NCBI GenBank assembly: GCA_963798275.1
Contig: CAWCTB010000021.1
Span: 112,527-176,526, forward strand
Reading direction: 5' to 3'
DNA: 64,000 bases
DNA from: CAWCTB01 sp963798275
GTDB taxonomy: Bacteria > Acidobacteriota > Terriglobia > Terriglobales > Acidobacteriaceae
Positions 25,255 to 35,015 of the stretch are shown here, piece by piece. The first letter of the stretch is position 1; every line of letters begins with the position of its first letter. The notes under the pieces were generated by a model, which searched no databases, had not been told where the DNA came from, and saw nothing but the letters and a program-made list of their open reading frames with translations. The position numbers and the translations under genes were made by a program.

Positions 25255-26661
25255 ATGAAGCCCACCCTGAGTTCGCACGTGAAACCCGACGCGACTGCGT
25301 CCTCAGAACACGCCCAGGGTCTGTTGCGGCAGATCGGTCTCTTCGACGCCACCATGCTGGTGATGGGCGGTATTGTTGGCGCAGGCATATTCATCAACCC
25401 ATACGTAGTTGCGCAACAGGTGCACACGCCGCTACTCATCCTCGCGGTGTGGGCGGTGGGTGGCGTAGTCGCCATGATCGGCGCCTTCATTTATGCGGAA
25501 CTGGCTGCACTCATGCCCGATGTCGGCGGCCAGTACGCCTACCTTCGCGAGGCCTTTCATCCTGCAGTCGGATTCCTCTACGGATGGGTGCTGTTGCTGG
25601 TGATTCAGACCGGAGGCATGGCCGCCGTCACCATTACCTTTGCGCGTTATCTGCTGGAGTTGACGGGCTGGCCGGTTTCCGAACGCGTCGTCGCCGTTGT
25701 CACCCTCAGCCTCCTGACGCTGATCAATTGCCTCGGCGTGAAGCTGGGCACGCGGGTGCAGAGCCTCCTGATGATCTTGAAGATCGGCGCCATCGCTACC
25801 TTGGTCTTCGCTGGACTGTTTCTGGTGCGCGCTCCTCAGCCGATCGCGCGTCCCGTCCTCGACCGTGCCCCGTCGCTCGATCTTCTGACGGCGCTGGGCG
25901 CGGCCATGGTCCCCGTGCTCTTTGCCTTCGGCGGATGGCAGACGGCAAACTTCGTGGCCGCTGAGATCAAGGATCCGCGCAGAAACCTTACGAGGGCGCT
26001 CATTCTCGGCGTGGCGGGAGTGATCGTCCTGTACCTCGGCGTGAACTTCGTTTGTCTGCGCGCTCTGGGCGCAACCGGCCTGGCGGCGACCACCGTTCCA
26101 GCTAGCGCCGTCATGCGCGCCACCATGGGAGAGCGGGGTGCTCAACTCATCGCCCTCGGTATCGCGGTCTCGACTCTAGGCTTCCTCAGCCAATCGGTGC
26201 TGACGGCGCCGCGTGTCTATTTCGCTATGGCCAGCGACGGCCTGTTCTTTCGCGAAGTCGCAAAATTGTCCGCGAAGACGCACGTCCCCGTGGTTGCAAT
26301 CGTTTTGCAGAGCGTGTGGACCATCGTCATCGCCCTCTCCGGCAGCTACGAGAAGATCCTGAACTACGTCGTGTCGATGGACTTCATCTTCTTCGGCCTG
26401 ACCGGAGCGTCGCTCTTTGTATTCCGAAGACGGGCCGAAATGCGGGGCAGCGGAATTGCGGTGATGCAGGCCGGGTATCGTGTCCCAGGCCATCCGCTGA
26501 CAACCGCGATCTTCGTCGCGGTATGCTGGCTGGTGGTTGGCAATACAATCTACCGCTATCCGGAAAATACATTGGTCGGCCTGGCCATTCTTTTACTGGG
26601 CCTGCCAGTCTATGCAATCTGGGCCTCGCGCAAGAAACAGCAGGGCAGGGAAATCGCATGA
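25255..26661 (+). CDS. APC-family amino acid permease
   Basis: 468 residues with about twelve membrane helices. The N-terminal signature MGGIVGAGIFINP is the substrate-binding unwound helix of APC transporters, and FIYAELAALMPDVGGQYAYLR follows. The closest relatives by eye are LAT/YhdG-like transporters. Its stop overlaps the aminotransferase ATG (ATGA at 26658-26661). It probably imports the amino acid that the partner enzyme transaminates. Confidence 0.9.
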   Translation: MKPTLSSHVKPDATASSEHAQGLLRQIGLFDATMLVMGGIVGAGIFINPYVVAQQVHTPLLILAVWAVGGVVAMIGAFIYAELAALMPDVGGQYAYLREAFHPAVGFLYGWVLLLVIQTGGMAAVTITFARYLLELTGWPVSERVVAVVTLSLLTLINCLGVKLGTRVQSLLMILKIGAIATLVFAGLFLVRAPQPIARPVLDRAPSLDLLTALGAAMVPVLFAFGGWQTANFVAAEIKDPRRNLTRALILGVAGVIVLYLGVNFVCLRALGATGLAATTVPASAVMRATMGERGAQLIALGIAVSTLGFLSQSVLTAPRVYFAMASDGLFFREVAKLSAKTHVPVVAIVLQSVWTIVIALSGSYEKILNYVVSMDFIFFGLTGASLFVFRRRAEMRGSGIAVMQAGYRVPGHPLTTAIFVAVCWLVVGNTIYRYPENTLVGLAILLLGLPVYAIWASRKKQQGREIA

Positions 26662-27749
26662 CCTCTCGTTCGCACATGAATTCGCCGTACATGCAGTTCG
26701 CCAAACTGCGTTCTGAGGCGACCTACAACTTGGCCACCAGCGGCATCGTTAGCTATCCGCTCTCCGAGCTACCTGTGCGGATCGAAGACCTGGAAATCAA
26801 TGGTCCAACCATCTACGGCTACGCACCGTTGCAGGAGCGGCTGGCGCGCTATAACAAAGTTTCGGAAGATTGCATTGTCGCAGCCGCGGGAACCTCGATG
26901 GCCAACCACCTTGCGATGGCCGCCACCTTCGATCCCGGCGACGACGTACTGATCGAGCACCCGACCTATGAGTTGCTGGTGTCCACGGCTCGCTACCTGG
27001 GCGCGAATGTTCGCTTCTTCGAGCGCCGCATGGAGAACGAGTTTGCTGTCGACCCCAGCGAAGTGGAGCGGCAGTTGACGCCGCGCACCCGGCTCGTCGT
27101 TCTGACCAATCTGCACAATCCGACCGGCGCCCAAATGAAAGAAGATACGCTGCGCGCCGTCGGGGAGATCGCGAAGGCCCATGGCGCCCGAGTATTAGTC
27201 GACGAGGTTTACCTGGAGGCTCTCTACGAGCAGCGGCCTCCCACGGCATTTCATCTCGGCGAGCAGTTCCTCGTGACCAGCAGCCTGACCAAGGCTTTCG
27301 GACTAAGCGGTGTGCGCTGCGGGTGGGTGCTGGCCTCTCCCCAGCTGGCGAAGCGCATGTGGCTGATCAATGACCTGTACGGGGCAACGCCCGCTCATCC
27401 CGCGGACTTGCTAAGCGTGATCGCGTTCGATCATCTCGACAAAATCGCCGCTCGCGCCAAGGATCTGCTGAGCGCAAATCGCTATGCGCTGCACGGATTC
27501 TTAGCGGCGAGCCAGCATATCGACTTCTTCCTGCCCGAGTTCGGAACCATCATTTTTCCAAGGCTGCGATCAGGCAATGCAGACGAGTTCTACAGCCTGC
27601 TTCGTTCGAAATACGACACCAGCGTCGTCCCCGGCGCATACTTCGATATGCCACAGCACTTTCGGATTGGCCTGGGTGGAGAGCCGGAAATGACGCGGGC
27701 AGGGCTCGAGCGTTTGCAATCCGCCCTCGACGATTTCAGCGGGGCTTGA
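26658..27749 (+). CDS. Class I/II aminotransferase coupled to the permease
   Basis: About 363 residues. The PLP-lysine motif SSLTKAFGLSGVRCGWVLAS is present, as are NLHNPTGAQM and VDEVYLEALY. It is distantly related to the aminotransferase at 22-23 kb. A C-terminal FRIGLGG supplies the carboxylate arginine. The ATG overlaps the permease stop, indicating translational coupling. Amino-acid catabolism is inferred from the pair. Confidence 0.9.
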   Translation: MTSRSHMNSPYMQFAKLRSEATYNLATSGIVSYPLSELPVRIEDLEINGPTIYGYAPLQERLARYNKVSEDCIVAAAGTSMANHLAMAATFDPGDDVLIEHPTYELLVSTARYLGANVRFFERRMENEFAVDPSEVERQLTPRTRLVVLTNLHNPTGAQMKEDTLRAVGEIAKAHGARVLVDEVYLEALYEQRPPTAFHLGEQFLVTSSLTKAFGLSGVRCGWVLASPQLAKRMWLINDLYGATPAHPADLLSVIAFDHLDKIAARAKDLLSANRYALHGFLAASQHIDFFLPEFGTIIFPRLRSGNADEFYSLLRSKYDTSVVPGAYFDMPQHFRIGLGGEPEMTRAGLERLQSALDDFSGA

Positions 27750-27778
27750 TCGTCGAATGTACTTGCTCACGACCTGCG

Positions 27779-28969
27779 TCATTGTGGGGCTGTCGCTTTG
27801 GCCGCCGTTGACCCCATCGTCAACTTGCGGATGATCTCGATCTCCCGCGTTCGGTAAGGCGTTCCATCGCTGCGGAAAACTTCGTGGAACCACACCATGG
27901 GCTGCTCCAGCACGTACGGCCGCTCCCAGGAGTCCCACGGGAGATAGGTCTGCGTTTTGCCGGCGACGAGCCCCCAATTCACGGCTGCAACGTTGTACTC
28001 CTTCGCAACCGGAAGGATGGTGTCGAAGGTGCTTCCCGCGGGCCGAGCCATGAACTCAGTGCAGACGATCGGCCGCCGATATTGTTGCAGCCACTTTATG
28101 TGCTGTTCAAAATCTTCCGGCCAACTGTAGTTGTGAAACGAAATAATGTCCGACTCTTCCAGTTGAATGCGGGTCGTGTCCGAGGCCTTCCCGAGCGATG
28201 ACCAGTCCCCCTGCCAGACTCCGCTGGTCAGCGGCTGCGAAGGATGCACGGCGCGCGCCCAGTCGAATACCTGCGGCAGCAGCGCGTTGACGTAATGTGC
28301 CTTGTTAGCGAGTTCAACCTTCCCATATGCGGTGGCATTATCGTTGTCCGGCTCGTTCCACAGGTCCCAGGCCAGCACTCGTGGATCGTTGGCGAACGCC
28401 CCGATCACTCCCTGAACATATGCCTTGAGGCGCGGATACTGGCTCGCGTCACCCAGCGCCTGCCTGCCCGGACTCTGCACCCATCCGGAATTGTGCACTC
28501 CCGGAATCGGCGGGTGCTGCGGACCAAGCTTCGGGTTGGGGTCCCAACAGGAATCGAAGAGCACGAAGATCGGACGGATGTGGTGCTTCGCGGCGATCGC
28601 CAGGAACTGATCGATGCGTTTCGTGAAGCCCATTGCGTCCTGCTGCCACAGCAGGTCGTGCAGGAAGACCCGCATGGTGTTCATGCCGATGGCTTCTGCC
28701 CAGCCCAGCTCCCGATCGATCTCATGGGGATCGAACGTCGGCTCCTGCCACATCTCGAGCTGATTGATCGCATTCGACGGAATGAAGTTGCTGCCCACCA
28801 GCCACGGTTGCTGCTGGTACCAGGCCACGGCTTTCTGCTCCGTCCAACGCTGGGCCTGGGCAGCGGCACCCAGCAGAAGGCACACCGCGGAAACCAGCAG
28901 CAGGCATCGTTTCCATGCACCAACGGTTGAAGGCCGATAACGAAGTCGCAGTCTCATAGTAGTCGTCAT
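27779..28969 (-). CDS. Secreted GH5-like glycoside hydrolase
   Basis: About 396 residues. The signal peptide CLLLVSAVCLLLGAAAQAQ is followed by a TIM barrel. Likely catalytic acids are the glutamate in LAWDLWNEPDND (acid/base) and the one in PIVCTEFMARP (nucleophile), as in clan GH-A. The specific substrate (mannan, glucan or other) cannot be judged. The ATG at 28969 is used because it precedes the signal peptide. It is convergent with the aminotransferase gene. Confidence 0.85.
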   Translation of the reverse strand: MTTTMRLRLRYRPSTVGAWKRCLLLVSAVCLLLGAAAQAQRWTEQKAVAWYQQQPWLVGSNFIPSNAINQLEMWQEPTFDPHEIDRELGWAEAIGMNTMRVFLHDLLWQQDAMGFTKRIDQFLAIAAKHHIRPIFVLFDSCWDPNPKLGPQHPPIPGVHNSGWVQSPGRQALGDASQYPRLKAYVQGVIGAFANDPRVLAWDLWNEPDNDNATAYGKVELANKAHYVNALLPQVFDWARAVHPSQPLTSGVWQGDWSSLGKASDTTRIQLEESDIISFHNYSWPEDFEQHIKWLQQYRRPIVCTEFMARPAGSTFDTILPVAKEYNVAAVNWGLVAGKTQTYLPWDSWERPYVLEQPMVWFHEVFRSDGTPYRTREIEIIRKLTMGSTAAKATAPQ

Positions 28970-29044
28970 GTTATTTCGCAAATCAGCAACTTTACAAGTC
29001 ACGGTCGTTTCATAGTTGCTGCAGGCCAGACACCGCCTTGCAAG

Positions 29045-29065
29045 GGCACGGCTTTCAGCCGTGCC
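29045..29065. repeat. REP-like palindrome
   Basis: GGCACGGC and GCCGTGCC are perfect arms with a TTTCA loop. It matches in design the palindromes at 11.2 and 32.8 kb. Confidence 0.6.
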
Positions 29066-29170
29066 GTAAAGCTGAAACTGCTCTGGGGCAATCAATCCTC
29101 ATCCTAGCGGCCGCGTAAGGATGATAGATCAATCGACCGTTGCAGTCAGTGCTGGGGCGAAACCGGGGCA

Positions 29171-29575
29171 ATGAAGTTTCTCACTCAAATGGAAGACTGG
29201 ATGGCTTTCGAGAACGAGAAGTTCAGCGGACTTTCCGGCGAAGACAACTCGCCCCGATGGAACATCATGGGACAGATTTACCGTTCATCCTGGCAAGTGG
29301 TCAGCGGAGGTGCAGCCCTTTCATGCAGCACATTATCTGCTGCACTGTTCGCATTTATGCGGCGAAGCCTGCGACCTGGCAGGCCCAGGAATCCATGTGC
29401 CCGGCTGCCCCGCTACAAGAGGCTGGACGGCTCGGAGTGGGAGGAGAGTAACGCGCCCGCCTCGAGATGCCACGCCTGCCCGGCCTATTTCACCGGACTC
29501 CACGTCTCGTCCGGCGTGTCGCTGGTCATTTGCTGTGCGATCTCGGCGGTATTCGCGCCCAGGTCCTTCTCATAA
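29171..29575 (+). CDS. Uncertain small protein, possibly frameshifted
   Basis: The frame opens with MKFLTQMEDWMAFENEKFSG and GEDNSPRWNIMGQIYRSSWQ, which looks coding. Around 29307 a neighbouring frame (from GTG 29310) carries FHAAHYLLHCSHLCGEACDL, a Cys/His-rich segment. The first frame later gives RLPRYKRLDGSEWEESN. The pieces suggest a small Cys-rich protein broken by indels, but no family is recognised and the 3' part overlaps the convergent DUF2950 gene. Confidence 0.3.
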   Translation: MKFLTQMEDWMAFENEKFSGLSGEDNSPRWNIMGQIYRSSWQVVSGGAALSCSTLSAALFAFMRRSLRPGRPRNPCARLPRYKRLDGSEWEESNAPASRCHACPAYFTGLHVSSGVSLVICCAISAVFAPRSFS

Positions 29576-30360
29576 ATGACGCCTTTCTCGTTGACTAGGA
29601 ACGTCATGACGCCACTCGAGCGATATTCCGCGGGGTAGGCGAGGAAGCCGAAGCCCTGCGCGCTCGGAATCATGCGGTAGTAATACCCGTGGTAGGGAAC
29701 GCGTTTGCCGGAGGTGTCATATCCCTCCGCGGCGGCCTGTGCGAGCATCGGACCCGCCGGGCTGGGGGGCTCGCCCGCCTTCACTTCCCAGTAGAGACCG
29801 TTTTCTTTGCCGGGCTGGCTGACAATGCGATGGGCATACATGCCGGCCGGTTCGCCGTCGTGCGCCGAGGCCGCGTAGTCGCTCTGCGCCGCCACCACAC
29901 CTTTGCAGACCTTTATCGCCGCGAGTTCGTTGCGGCCAATCCGCCGGTAGAGGATTTCTTCTTTGCCTGCGGCTCCGTCCCAGTACCATTTGTCGCCCGA
30001 GTGCACCAGTGGGATGGGCAGTGGCCAGCCATCGTTGCCGACCTCCAGCGTGAGTCCGTCCGCGGAGGGAGCCAGGGAGTGCTTTTCGTCGTACTTCTTC
30101 AGGAACCCTGCGCGAGCGTGCGCATCGGCCACCGGGTCACCGGAGTTCAGGATCTGTTCGCTATCCGGGCCGAGAATGGCTTGTAGCTGGGCCGTGTCAT
30201 CCGCGCGCGTCGCCTGAATGAAAGCCTCGAGCGCGTCCTGCGAGGTTGGAAACGTCTTCTGACCGGCCGCTTGCGCATACGCCGACGCGTTGAGCAGCAG
30301 TGCCGATACCAGAAGAGCCATTAGCGGAAGGAACTGTGCGGTTTGACGATTGCCATTCAT
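29485..30360 (-). CDS. DUF2950 secreted protein
   Basis: 291 residues with signal peptide LLVSALLLNASAYAQ. DUF2950 segments include QDALEAFIQATRADDTAQL, GWPLPIPLVHSGDKWYWD, VPYHGYYYRMIPSAQG, and a C-terminal VMTFLVNEKGVIYEKDLG. Function unknown; it lies in the cell envelope or periplasm. It follows the DUF3300 gene by about 60 bases on the same strand. This pairing recurs in other genomes and suggests a joint role. Confidence 0.9.
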   Translation of the reverse strand: MNGNRQTAQFLPLMALLVSALLLNASAYAQAAGQKTFPTSQDALEAFIQATRADDTAQLQAILGPDSEQILNSGDPVADAHARAGFLKKYDEKHSLAPSADGLTLEVGNDGWPLPIPLVHSGDKWYWDGAAGKEEILYRRIGRNELAAIKVCKGVVAAQSDYAASAHDGEPAGMYAHRIVSQPGKENGLYWEVKAGEPPSPAGPMLAQAAAEGYDTSGKRVPYHGYYYRMIPSAQGFGFLAYPAEYRSSGVMTFLVNEKGVIYEKDLGANTAEIAQQMTSDTPDETWSPVK

Positions 30361-30422
30361 GAACGTAGGTCCTCAGATGCTCGCTGCGGTAATTCATTCT
30401 TTCGGCTAATTTCGACTGGCGC

Positions 30423-32027
30423 TTACTTCTTACGATTGCCGGAAGAGCCGCCTGCAGCGCCCATGCTGGAGCGCCCGCGGCTGCTGGCGGCGCGTTCGGT
30501 CTTGGCATTGCCGCCTCCACCATAAGCGCCACCGCCATTTCCACCGCGATTTTGCGTCGGCTGCTTTTGCGTCTGCGCCGGACGAGCTTGGGCGGTCGTC
30601 CGGTTGGGACTGGAGGAGGCGCTGCCATATCCGCGATCGCCACCGCGGTTCGCGTTCGACCCCGCGCCAGGCCGATTCATGGAAGCGGCGTTATTCCCGG
30701 CATTCGGGCGATTCGCTGCCCCCGCGTTGTTGCCGGCATTCGGGCGATTCGCTGCGCCTGCGTTGTTGCCGGCATTCGGGCGATTCGCTGTCCCTACGTT
30801 GTTGCCGGCATTCGGGCGATTCGCAGCCCCCACGTTGTTCCCGGCATTCGGGCGGTTCGCAGCCCCCACGTTATTCCCGGCGTTCGGACGATTCGCTGGA
30901 TTCCCGTTGGCCATCCCCGCGCCGGGTTTCTGACCGCTCGCGTTCCCACGAGCGCCCTGATAGGTGCTTTGCCCCTTCCAGTTCGGCTGACCAGGCTGAT
31001 TGCTCGCACCCAGGTTCTGACCGCGATTCGTATTCACATTCGTATTGTTGAAGCGGTTGTAATAGTTGTTGTTCACGTTCACGTTGACGTTGCGGTTGTA
31101 CTGGTTCCAGTGGTAGTTCGCCGGCGGGTGGTATCCGTATGCCGGGCGATACCCCGGATAAACCGGACGGTACGGCGGCGGATAGTAGGGCCGTCCGCCG
31201 TAGTACACGCCTCCGTAGCCCCATGCCGGATAGGGATAGTAATTATTGTTGTTATTGATGGCCGCTCCGACCGCCATGCCCACGCCAAACGAAAGCAACC
31301 CGATGGCGACCGCCGTGCCCGTGCTGACTCCGGAACTCTGCTGCACCACCGTCGTCGTCGCCGGTGCTGCTGGAGCCGGGGTGTTATAGATGGTCACCGG
31401 GTTGTACTGGGGGACATACACCACCTGGGGATCGGCGGGCTTGATTTCTATGTATGTGGCACCGTTGTCGGCCTTTGCGTTCTCCACCGTAATCTGTGGC
31501 CCGGATTTCAGGTTGCCCGTCTGCTCTGCCTGTGCGCGCTTGCGCTGCACCGCGTCCATCACACCCTTCTGGTCTGCCTGAAACGCCTCGCCAAGCTCAC
31601 GTGTCCAGTCGATTTGCTGACACATATTGTCGACCACCTGAGGAAAATTCATCAGGTATTGCATGCTGGGGCTGAAGCCCGCCTGCTTGGCGGCGTTGAC
31701 CAGGGCATCGCCCTTGAGGTTTTGATTCTGCAGAAGCCAGTTGCCGCCATCGAGGACCTCCTGCGCGTTGGTGGACGCGGTCAGAATCTGTGCCAGCAGT
31801 TGGTCGGGATAAAGCGCGATGGGCGCAACCAGGTCGTCTACGTTCATTTGCTGCGCCTGCTGCGCCGGCTGACTGGGGGGGGCATTCTGCGACTGACTCT
31901 GAGCCTGAACCGCCTCCGGATTCCCAGGCCCGTTGCTCTTGTTCGACTTGCAGCCAGTCGTAATGCTGGCATAGGAGAACACTGCGGCCGCCAGGACAGC
32001 GGTGTGTGCGCGTAAAACGGGGTTCAT
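30423..32027 (-). CDS. DUF3300 protein with repetitive Asn-rich tail
   Basis: 534 residues. A lipoprotein-like start (SYASITTGCKS) is followed by the DUF3300 domain: VDDLVAPIALYPDQLLAQIL, DGGNWLLQNQNLKG, VYVPQYNPVTIYN, and a short membrane segment AIGLLSFGVGMAVGAAI. The second half is low complexity: Tyr/Pro-rich, then Asn-rich, then six tandem NRPNAGNN units and a Gly/Ser/Arg tail. The tail likely lies outside the cell or in the envelope. It is co-oriented with DUF2950. The family's role is unknown. Confidence 0.9.
   Translation of the reverse strand: MNPVLRAHTAVLAAAVFSYASITTGCKSNKSNGPGNPEAVQAQSQSQNAPPSQPAQQAQQMNVDDLVAPIALYPDQLLAQILTASTNAQEVLDGGNWLLQNQNLKGDALVNAAKQAGFSPSMQYLMNFPQVVDNMCQQIDWTRELGEAFQADQKGVMDAVQRKRAQAEQTGNLKSGPQITVENAKADNGATYIEIKPADPQVVYVPQYNPVTIYNTPAPAAPATTTVVQQSSGVSTGTAVAIGLLSFGVGMAVGAAINNNNNYYPYPAWGYGGVYYGGRPYYPPPYRPVYPGYRPAYGYHPPANYHWNQYNRNVNVNVNNNYYNRFNNTNVNTNRGQNLGASNQPGQPNWKGQSTYQGARGNASGQKPGAGMANGNPANRPNAGNNVGAANRPNAGNNVGAANRPNAGNNVGTANRPNAGNNAGAANRPNAGNNAGAANRPNAGNNAASMNRPGAGSNANRGGDRGYGSASSSPNRTTAQARPAQTQKQPTQNRGGNGGGAYGGGGNAKTERAASSRGRSSMGAAGGSSGNRKK
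30680..30897. repeat. 36-base tandem repeat coding NRPNAGNNVGAA units
   Basis: Six units of 12 codons encode NRPNAGNN followed by VGAA, VGAA, VGTA, AGAA, AGAA and AASM. The units are nearly identical at the DNA level (core GCCGGCATTCGGGCGATTCG on the plus strand), so copy number could change by slippage. Confidence 0.9.
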
Positions 32028-32291
32028 CGGTGACTCCTCGGGGGGGAAGAAATTTCTGTTGCCAGGTTTTTTGTGACGTCAATCTTAGTCTGCGGTCAGC
32101 ACCCACCCGAAGGCGACATCCCCGAGTTAGCCGGTCTTTCCACTCATCCCAATATATCTTCGCAGACGGCACAGAGGGTACTGCTAATACTACCAGCCTG
32201 GCCACTGAAGAACACAGAAGAACTACAGTTTCCCCACCCAGGAAAACGTTACGCCGACTGGAGGCAATCAGGAGCTTTCCACCCGACCTGT
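32028..32291. other. Intergenic stretch
   Basis: Between the divergent-side end of the DUF3300 gene and the S4-domain gene. No gene or clear hairpin is visible. Confidence 0.4.
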
Positions 32292-32672
32292 TTACGCCCT
32301 GCCGCGAAACTGTATGATCCTGCGCCGGTCGCGTTTTGAGGGTCTGCCCTCCGGCGACAGAGCGATAGGCTGCATCGCCTTGCGCTCCTCGGCCAGCGTC
32401 CGGCGCAATTCCCGGCTCGCCTCAGTCTCGCGGTAGAGCGCCTGGGCAACCGCCGCCGGGCCGCGCACCTCGCTCAGCAGCAGGACCTCCACCTGAAAGT
32501 CGCCGCTGTCGTTGGTCACCTGCAAGTTGTCCCCCGGCTTGACCTCGCGCGCCGCCTTGGCTGGTTGTCCATTGCAGCGAATCCTGCCCAGTTCACAGGC
32601 TCGTGCGGCCAAGGCGCGCGTCTTGAAAAACCTTGCAGCCCACAGCCACTTGTCCATTCGTACGCCGGTCAT
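32292..32672 (-). CDS. S4-domain RNA-binding protein (Hsp15 family)
   Basis: About 126 residues. The S4 domain starts at once (MDKWLWAARFFKTRALAARA, then ELGRIRCNGQPAKAAREVKPGD). A charged tail follows (PEGRPSKRDRRRIIQF). Hsp15 family members bind stalled 50S subunits that carry peptidyl-tRNA. The start ATG 32672 (MTGVRMDKW) fits the family; the upstream open frame is not conserved-looking. Confidence 0.88.
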   Translation of the reverse strand: MTGVRMDKWLWAARFFKTRALAARACELGRIRCNGQPAKAAREVKPGDNLQVTNDSGDFQVEVLLLSEVRGPAAVAQALYRETEASRELRRTLAEERKAMQPIALSPEGRPSKRDRRRIIQFRGRA

Positions 32673-32781
32673 GTTCAGTCTTCCTGTAGATGCCTGGTTC
32701 GCGAGCGGTATCGGCAGCACAAGCGCCGGGACAGAAGTTCCCAGTCGCCTGTAGCAGCCATCAGCCATCCTTGCTTGAAAG

Positions 32782-32801
32782 GGCATAGCTTCAGCTATGC
32801 C
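32782..32801. repeat. REP-like palindrome
   Basis: GGCATAGC and GCTATGCC are perfect arms with a TTCA loop, in the gap between the S4 gene and the next minus-strand gene. Confidence 0.6.
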
Positions 32802-32902
32802 GTTAGGTCTGCTTAGAAATCGGGCTTCAGCCGCTGCGGGAACTCGTTTTCTCCTCGTCCACCGTTCATGGTATCAACTCGAATTCCGGCCCCTATCAGT
32901 CC

Positions 32903-33955
32903 TTAATGTGCCACCTTAACCGGGCTGCCCTCGTTCGCCGCCCGCACCGAGCCGGCGTGCACCTTCTTGCGACGATGTTTTGCCGGCGGACGCAGCACCA
33001 CCTCCACCCCATGTTCCGCTGCCCTTGGATCTTCGGCATAATCCAGGTCGAACATTGCGATTACCGCTACCGCACGATTGCGGTAGTGTTTGGCCCATTG
33101 ACTTTGGATTAGCGTCTGTTGCACGGCTTTCCATTGCTCTCGCTGGCTTTCCGTACTGCCTTCGCGTAAAGCCGCATTCTCCAAGGTCGGGTTGCCGTTA
33201 AGAGCACCCAGGAACTGAACAAACTCCTCCAGGTTCACACCCATCTGGAACACCAGTTGGCTTAAGGCCATCTGTTGTGCCGCCGTCAACTCGTCGAAAT
33301 TACGGCAATAGGCCCGCGCGTTGTGGATGGCCTGCTCGGTCGAAACCCGCAGCAGACTCGTCGCCTCGTCTTCCGTTAGTTGAGGCGGTAGCTTGTGAGC
33401 GTTGATCTTTTTGCGATAGTTCTTTTTCTTCCACGCTTTCAGGTTCCGCTCGAACTGCTCCAGTATGCTTTGCAGCCTTTCCGGATCAAGCCCGGCAGCT
33501 TGCCACAGTTGCGCGCTCGATGGCTCGAGGAACGTATGCGGATTGAGCGGATCGCTCTGCCGGTGTTCGCGCGCCTCAAGATCGAGACTGAACCCCGCCC
33601 CGATCAGCGGCCGGCTTGTTTTGGGGTCGGGATACGCCGCCAGCACCCAGCCTTCATGCCGGTTGTCCCGCAGGACGTTCATCAGGCTCGCTACGTCGAA
33701 CTTAACGTTGTAATCCGCAAAATCGAACAACGGCGGAGCCGTCCCTGCCACCTTGGGAGCCGGCAGGGAAGTTGGCACGGCGGAATTTCCCGGCGGCAGG
33801 CCCTTCAGCACAACCCAATCGGTGGGCAACTGGGGCGACAATTTCAGGGTCGCGGATGGCGGCTCCTGTCCCACCGATTTCCGCCCGGGAGCTGCCATGG
33901 CTAAGATAAGCGTCACGGCCAGAGTAATTGGTTTTTTGACCCTGCTCTTTCCCAT
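32903..33955 (-). CDS. Secreted lysozyme-like protein
   Basis: About 350 residues. A basic start (MGKSRVKKPITLAVTLILAM) forms a signal peptide. The part from about residue 110 has IGAGFSLDLEAREHRQSDPL and ALSQLVFQMGVNLEEFVQFL, which resemble T4/phage-type lysozyme-fold proteins. The tail is Lys/Arg-rich. I am not sure of a catalytic residue. The start ATG 33955 is chosen because the signal peptide begins there, within an open frame up to 34030. Confidence 0.65.
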   Translation of the reverse strand: MGKSRVKKPITLAVTLILAMAAPGRKSVGQEPPSATLKLSPQLPTDWVVLKGLPPGNSAVPTSLPAPKVAGTAPPLFDFADYNVKFDVASLMNVLRDNRHEGWVLAAYPDPKTSRPLIGAGFSLDLEAREHRQSDPLNPHTFLEPSSAQLWQAAGLDPERLQSILEQFERNLKAWKKKNYRKKINAHKLPPQLTEDEATSLLRVSTEQAIHNARAYCRNFDELTAAQQMALSQLVFQMGVNLEEFVQFLGALNGNPTLENAALREGSTESQREQWKAVQQTLIQSQWAKHYRNRAVAVIAMFDLDYAEDPRAAEHGVEVVLRPPAKHRRKKVHAGSVRAANEGSPVKVAH

Positions 33956-34038
33956 GGACTGCTGACTCAAGCGGCGCGGTGGCCATGCGCCACCAACAAA
34001 ATTCGGTACGTGAGGAACAGAGTAGCGCATTCTCCAAA

Positions 34039-35015
34039 ATGAGCAAGAACGATCCGGTACAAAACGCGCTCAACCGGCTGGGCGAACTGCGTCATTCCGA
34101 AACCCCAGCCCAGGTTGTCGAGGAAGTGCGCGGCTTTCTCGCGCAACCGCTCAAACCTGGTTGTGGCCCGGGCGGCCCGGGTCGCCCGCGAGTTGCGGCT
34201 CGGCGCTGTGCTCCCCGATCTGCTCCTGGCTTTTGACCGGTTCATGGCCAATGCGCCGCGGCTCGACAAGCGCTGCGCAGCCATCACTGAGATCGTAAGC
34301 GCTCTCTACGAGTTGGACTACGACGATCCGCCGCCCTTCTTGGCAGGACTGAAGCACATCCAGCTCGAAGCATCCTATGGGCCTCCCGTTGACGAAGCAG
34401 CGAAGCTGCGGGGCCTGAGCGCCCAGGGCCTGCTTCGCACGCGCTATCCCGACGCTCTGTCCGAGGTGCTCCCGCTGCTGGTCGATCGCGAACCGTCTGC
34501 GAGAGTCGGCGCCGTTCGCGCCTTGGCCGCAAATGGAGGAGAAGCCGGCGTGCTCTTGCTGAGGCTGAAGGTGCTCACCGGAGATCCCGAGGCAGAGATT
34601 CTTGGCGAATGTTTCGCCGGCCTGCTCGTCGCCTCGCCGGAAAAATCAGTCCCCTTCGTCTCCCACTACATCGACTCCCCGGACAGCTCACTTGCAGAAG
34701 TCGCGATCCTGGCCTTGGGCGGATCGCGTCTGCAATCCTGCCTTCGAAGTTCTCCGGGAAAAATGGCACAGAACGGCGGGCCGCCCGCTCAGAAAGCTCC
34801 TGCTGGTTTCGCTGGCGGCATCCAGGCTGGACGAAGCAATCGCCTTCCTCCTCTCCCTGCTGGAGCAGGAAAGCGTTCCCACGGCAAGCGATGTGCTTGA
34901 GGCTCTCGCCATCTATCGGCAGAATGAGCGGGTGAGAGAATCAGCGCGCGAGGCTGTACTCCGGCGACGAGACAAAATGGTCGCGGAACAGTTCACCCGC
35001 GAGTTTGAAAGGTGA
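34039..35015 (+). CDS. HEAT-repeat-like protein with two frameshifts
   Basis: The protein begins MSKNDPVQNALNRLGELRHS. Near 34148 it changes frame to SNLVVARAARVARELRLGAV, and near 34737 it changes again to NPAFEVLREKWHRTAGRPLR, ending at 35015. Both changes need removal of one base: one C in the CAACCGC run, and the C in CTGCAATCC. With both corrected it is a continuous helical-repeat protein of about 325 residues resembling armadillo/HEAT scaffolds. The amino-acid continuity on either side argues for a sequencing problem or very recent mutation. It is divergent from the lysozyme-like gene. Confidence 0.75.

Noticed and set aside
30552..32015. 487-codon plus-strand frame opposite DUF3300
   Set aside because: The repetitive His/Arg/Val sequence is an artefact of the 36-base repeat and GC bias.
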